DNA from: Cupriavidus basilensis
GTDB taxonomy: Bacteria > Pseudomonadota > Gammaproteobacteria > Burkholderiales > Burkholderiaceae
DNA: 54,053 nucleotides
Reading direction: 5' to 3'
NCBI RefSeq assembly: GCF_029335485.1
Contig: NZ_JARJLM010000315.1
Coordinates: forward strand, 1-54,053
The translations under genes were made by a program, and so were the position numbers. Positions 52,801 through 54,053 of this stretch are shown piece by piece (positions within the stretch are counted from its first letter, which is position 1; the number at the start of each line of letters is the position of its first letter). Under the pieces are notes generated by a model. That model made no database searches. It was not told the origin of the DNA and was given only the letters and a program-made list of their open reading frames with translations.

Positions 52801-54053
52801 TCCCTGCTTACCCGTAGCGAAGCCCGGCAATGTATTCCCAGGTTCAAAGAGGAATCCATCCCGCGCGAACATTGTGCCGGCGGGGAATGTGTCGCCAGGC
52901 GTAAGGCCAAACAACCATCCCCAGGCTTGGTAAAAGGAAGTGTCGGGAACCGTCCAATCCGTCATCAGATAGATGGGCGAACTGTTATTGTAAGTGTTGG
53001 CCCATGTATCAAAATAGAGCGATGGGATAGTTGCTGGATCCGTTCCCTCGGATATGACACCGGTATAGGACACAGGCACGGCAGGCAGACCTGGCCCGTG
53101 ACCATCCGAAATGCTGCCATTGACGGTGAGGTTGCCGCCGGCGCGCAGATCGAACGCCATCGGCTCGCCCGCGCCGTAACTGCTCGACGCGGTATCGCGG
53201 TCGGCGCGCGGGCCGTAGCGGTAACCCGCCAGATCCAGGTCGCCCGAGACGGTCAGGTTGCCGTCCGGCGTGGCGCTGACGATGGCAACCCCGGGGCGCA
53301 GGTGAAAGGCGCCGCCATGCGCCGTCAACCCGGCCAGCCGGGTCTGCAGGCCGGCATTGGCGAGCGCTCCATTGACGAAGGCCTGGCTGTCCTGGTCGAT
53401 CAGGTCGAGGAAAGCCTGGGTGACGACCTGCGTGTCGGCGCTGCCGCCCTGGTAAGGCGCATTGGCGTAATCGGCGAAGCCGTTCAGTACAATGCGCTTC
53501 GCGCCGCGAATGTCCAGCGCTCCGCCAGCGTCGATGGCGATGTCGCCGCCGGTGGCATTGGCCGGCGCGCCCGCGCCGGTGGCGCTGGCGACGGTCGTCC
53601 CCAGGCGCGGGGCGTTCAGCGTCAGCGTGCCGCGCGCGGTGGCGTCGGCCGAGCGCAGATTGATGACCGCGCCCGGCGCCAGCGTGAGCCGACCTTCGGT
53701 AACGCTCAGTTCCACTTCGGGCGTGTTGGCCGCGGCAATGGCGACGCCGTCGCTATCCGTGCGCAGCACCGCGCCGTGGGCATCGAGCCTGCCGTTGACC
53801 GTCAGGCCGGCGCGCGCGGCCAGGCGGATGCTGCCGGCACTGCCGCCGCTGGCGTCCACCGTGCCACTGACGGTCAGGCTGCCACCGTCGACGGACACCG
53901 CGACATGGTGCGCCTTGAGTTCGTCGCCGATGACCAGGTTGCCCTGCTTGAGCGCGAAGGCGCGGCTGTCGCTGAACCCCTCCGTCGTCAGTATCGTGTT
54001 GAGCGCAGCGAAATCGCCGCTCAGCGTGGCCGCGTTCTCGCCGAGGCGCTGGG
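49864..54053 (-). CDS. Filamentous-haemagglutinin-family exoprotein, C-terminal part (partial)
   Basis: The frame runs to the right edge and continues beyond it, giving ~1,396 visible residues; GTG at 53898 is only an internal start, and codons from 53899 to 54053 stay open. The sequence has many short beta-repeats with G-G-N-L-T/V and A-G-R-D/N motifs (GGNLTVNG, IRAGRDIVNFG, VSAGRNLYQGDKGNI), the right-handed beta-helix of TpsA-type exoproteins, and a C-terminal part of the DUF3739 type ending EQRRQLLQAQ. Such proteins are secreted through a TpsB partner and serve adhesion or contact-dependent functions. The TPS signal domain lies outside the window. The ECF sigma gene follows in the same direction. 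Confidence 0.92.
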   Translation of the reverse strand, partial: QRLGENAATLSGDFAALNTILTTEGFSDSRAFALKQGNLVIGDELKAHHVAVSVDGGSLTVSGTVDASGGSAGSIRLAARAGLTVNGRLDAHGAVLRTDSDGVAIAAANTPEVELSVTEGRLTLAPGAVINLRSADATARGTLTLNAPRLGTTVASATGAGAPANATGGDIAIDAGGALDIRGAKRIVLNGFADYANAPYQGGSADTQVVTQAFLDLIDQDSQAFVNGALANAGLQTRLAGLTAHGGAFHLRPGVAIVSATPDGNLTVSGDLDLAGYRYGPRADRDTASSSYGAGEPMAFDLRAGGNLTVNGSISDGHGPGLPAVPVSYTGVISEGTDPATIPSLYFDTWANTYNNSSPIYLMTDWTVPDTSFYQAWGWLFGLTPGDTFPAGTMFARDGFLFEPGNTLPGFATGKQGGTQAVPATAPTIPQLAPGSLSASIRLAAGADLAAANARALQARSALGGAGNILLSDYHSYGVADWSGVKQVPIASSIRTGTGDLDLLAGGNLSQGSIYNISTRGWGDAAPASLFVDVQGTLTGWSYGGSSNSPDNWVNRGTPSYDDGFTGFGALGGGNVTLRVGGDAGNLAPRKDLYPLYQNTALVVGAAGGGDVRLSIGGRLNPNTVSGPGYPDDADNGVFTNLRGDLRIDAGAIGSVPLRYGTKELNDPRAPDPTRAAGFGGPGQPFGGVIVVPGDGGISLRTRADLVLGGVGKAKASGAWRSDTALALFSAGGNLVPYNALDTTSMKTVPEDRVVSGYGLPARFSATAANGSIYYSGTQNESVALWLAPSPQGHLELLARDSIYAAAGYNAGISYMPARFIVSGADADPALFPDPARLHEGDANPIRIHAVDGDLVNVALGQILAYQPVYQGPITNVYFAAKAANIRAGRDIVNFGRLGRSSNSTTVEPSLILNTNDTDVSIIQAGRDMYFTNVQIAGPGTLEVSAGRNLYQGDKGNITSIGPLASGDERPGASIVTLAGVGANGPDYEALKHYLDPSNLLPAGTPLDGSGKVAQTYQAELAGWLKDRYGFVGTPAEALAYFNALAPEQQNIFLRRVYFAELKAGGREYNDPASRRYGSYLRGRNAIAALFPEKDGQGNEIVRSGDITMLGGSGVRTLFGGGIQMLTPGGKQVIGVEGQVPPASSGLVTQGSGDIQLYSQGSILLGLSRIMTTFGGGILGWSAAGDINAGRGAKTTVVYTPPKRVYDAWGNVKLSSQVPATGAGIATLNPIPEVAPGDIDLIAPLGTIDAGEAGIRVSGNVNLAALQVVNAANVQVQGKSTGLPVVAGVNVGALTNASAAASQAATAAQEAISRDRAAQRQSLPSIFSVRVLGFGNEPVDGGETTPSPSSPGLHSKGRPYDAESLVQLVGVGKELDAKYVARMSAEQRRQLLQAQ

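Noticed and set aside
1-54053. Mobile element or prophage
   Set aside because: No transposase, integrase, phage structural gene, att-like duplication or tRNA was found; gene decay here is small-scale.

Overview
The window is high-GC chromosomal DNA of a Gram-negative betaproteobacterium, most likely a Burkholderiales of the Cupriavidus/Ralstonia kind. The signs are an orphan Bug-type solute receptor (47275-48264), an Omp32/OmpC-type porin with a C-terminal Phe (31674-32729), a haemagglutinin-type exoprotein with its own ECF sigma factor, and many acyl-CoA enzymes with IclR, TetR, GntR and AraC regulators. I see no rRNA, tRNA, CRISPR array, transposase or integrase. The genus is an inference.

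Layout. 1-5020 (minus strand): a SWIM zinc-finger protein and a very large HEAT-like protein, a pair that usually belongs to a larger MoxR/VWA-type locus running off the left edge. 5592-10748: scattered single genes (DKNYY-repeat protein, YiiX-like amidase, AraC-GyrI regulator, zinc alcohol dehydrogenase). 11235-15705 (minus): small exported proteins (two secreted, one lipoprotein, one Sel1-repeat), an unassigned 67-residue protein and a fatty-acid desaturase with an unusual second histidine box. 16299-17360: a small membrane protein, a decayed FAD-oxidase remnant and an array of four UxuR-like operators.

17361-26082 (plus) is a coherent sugar-acid operon: GntR/FCD regulator, two paralogous periplasmic binding proteins, an L-idonate/L-gulonate 5-dehydrogenase, two permeases and an ATPase of polar-amino-acid type, D-mannonate dehydratase and a fructuronate reductase. 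The enzymes fit L-gulonate -> D-fructuronate -> D-mannonate -> 2-keto-3-deoxygluconate. The operator type (TTGGT..ACCAA) fits hexuronate regulators, so I infer that this amino-acid-type transporter imports an aldonate or uronate.

26421-34448: an AraC/VOC pair, a hybrid sensor kinase, the trace of a Rieske oxygenase start, a porin, an alpha/beta hydrolase and a SUKH protein.

35022-48264 is a carboxylic-acid (CoA-thioester) catabolic region. A minus-strand operon encodes a CoA ligase, a CoA ligase fused to a hotdog domain, a DsbA-like isomerase and a nitronate-monooxygenase-like flavoprotein. Beyond it lie an IclR regulator and a second, paralogous CoA ligase. Divergent from that ligase is an operon of an SDR, two acyl-CoA dehydrogenases (PimC/PimD-like) and a Bug receptor. 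The promoters of both CoA ligases carry three 7-bp half-sites with exactly the same spacing but different sequence, the layout known for PcaU/PobR-type IclR regulators; this is the most striking regulatory feature in the window. A TetR-type fragment without its DNA-binding domain follows. The right edge holds an ECF sigma factor and the C-terminal ~1,400 residues of a filamentous-haemagglutinin-like exoprotein that continues beyond the window.
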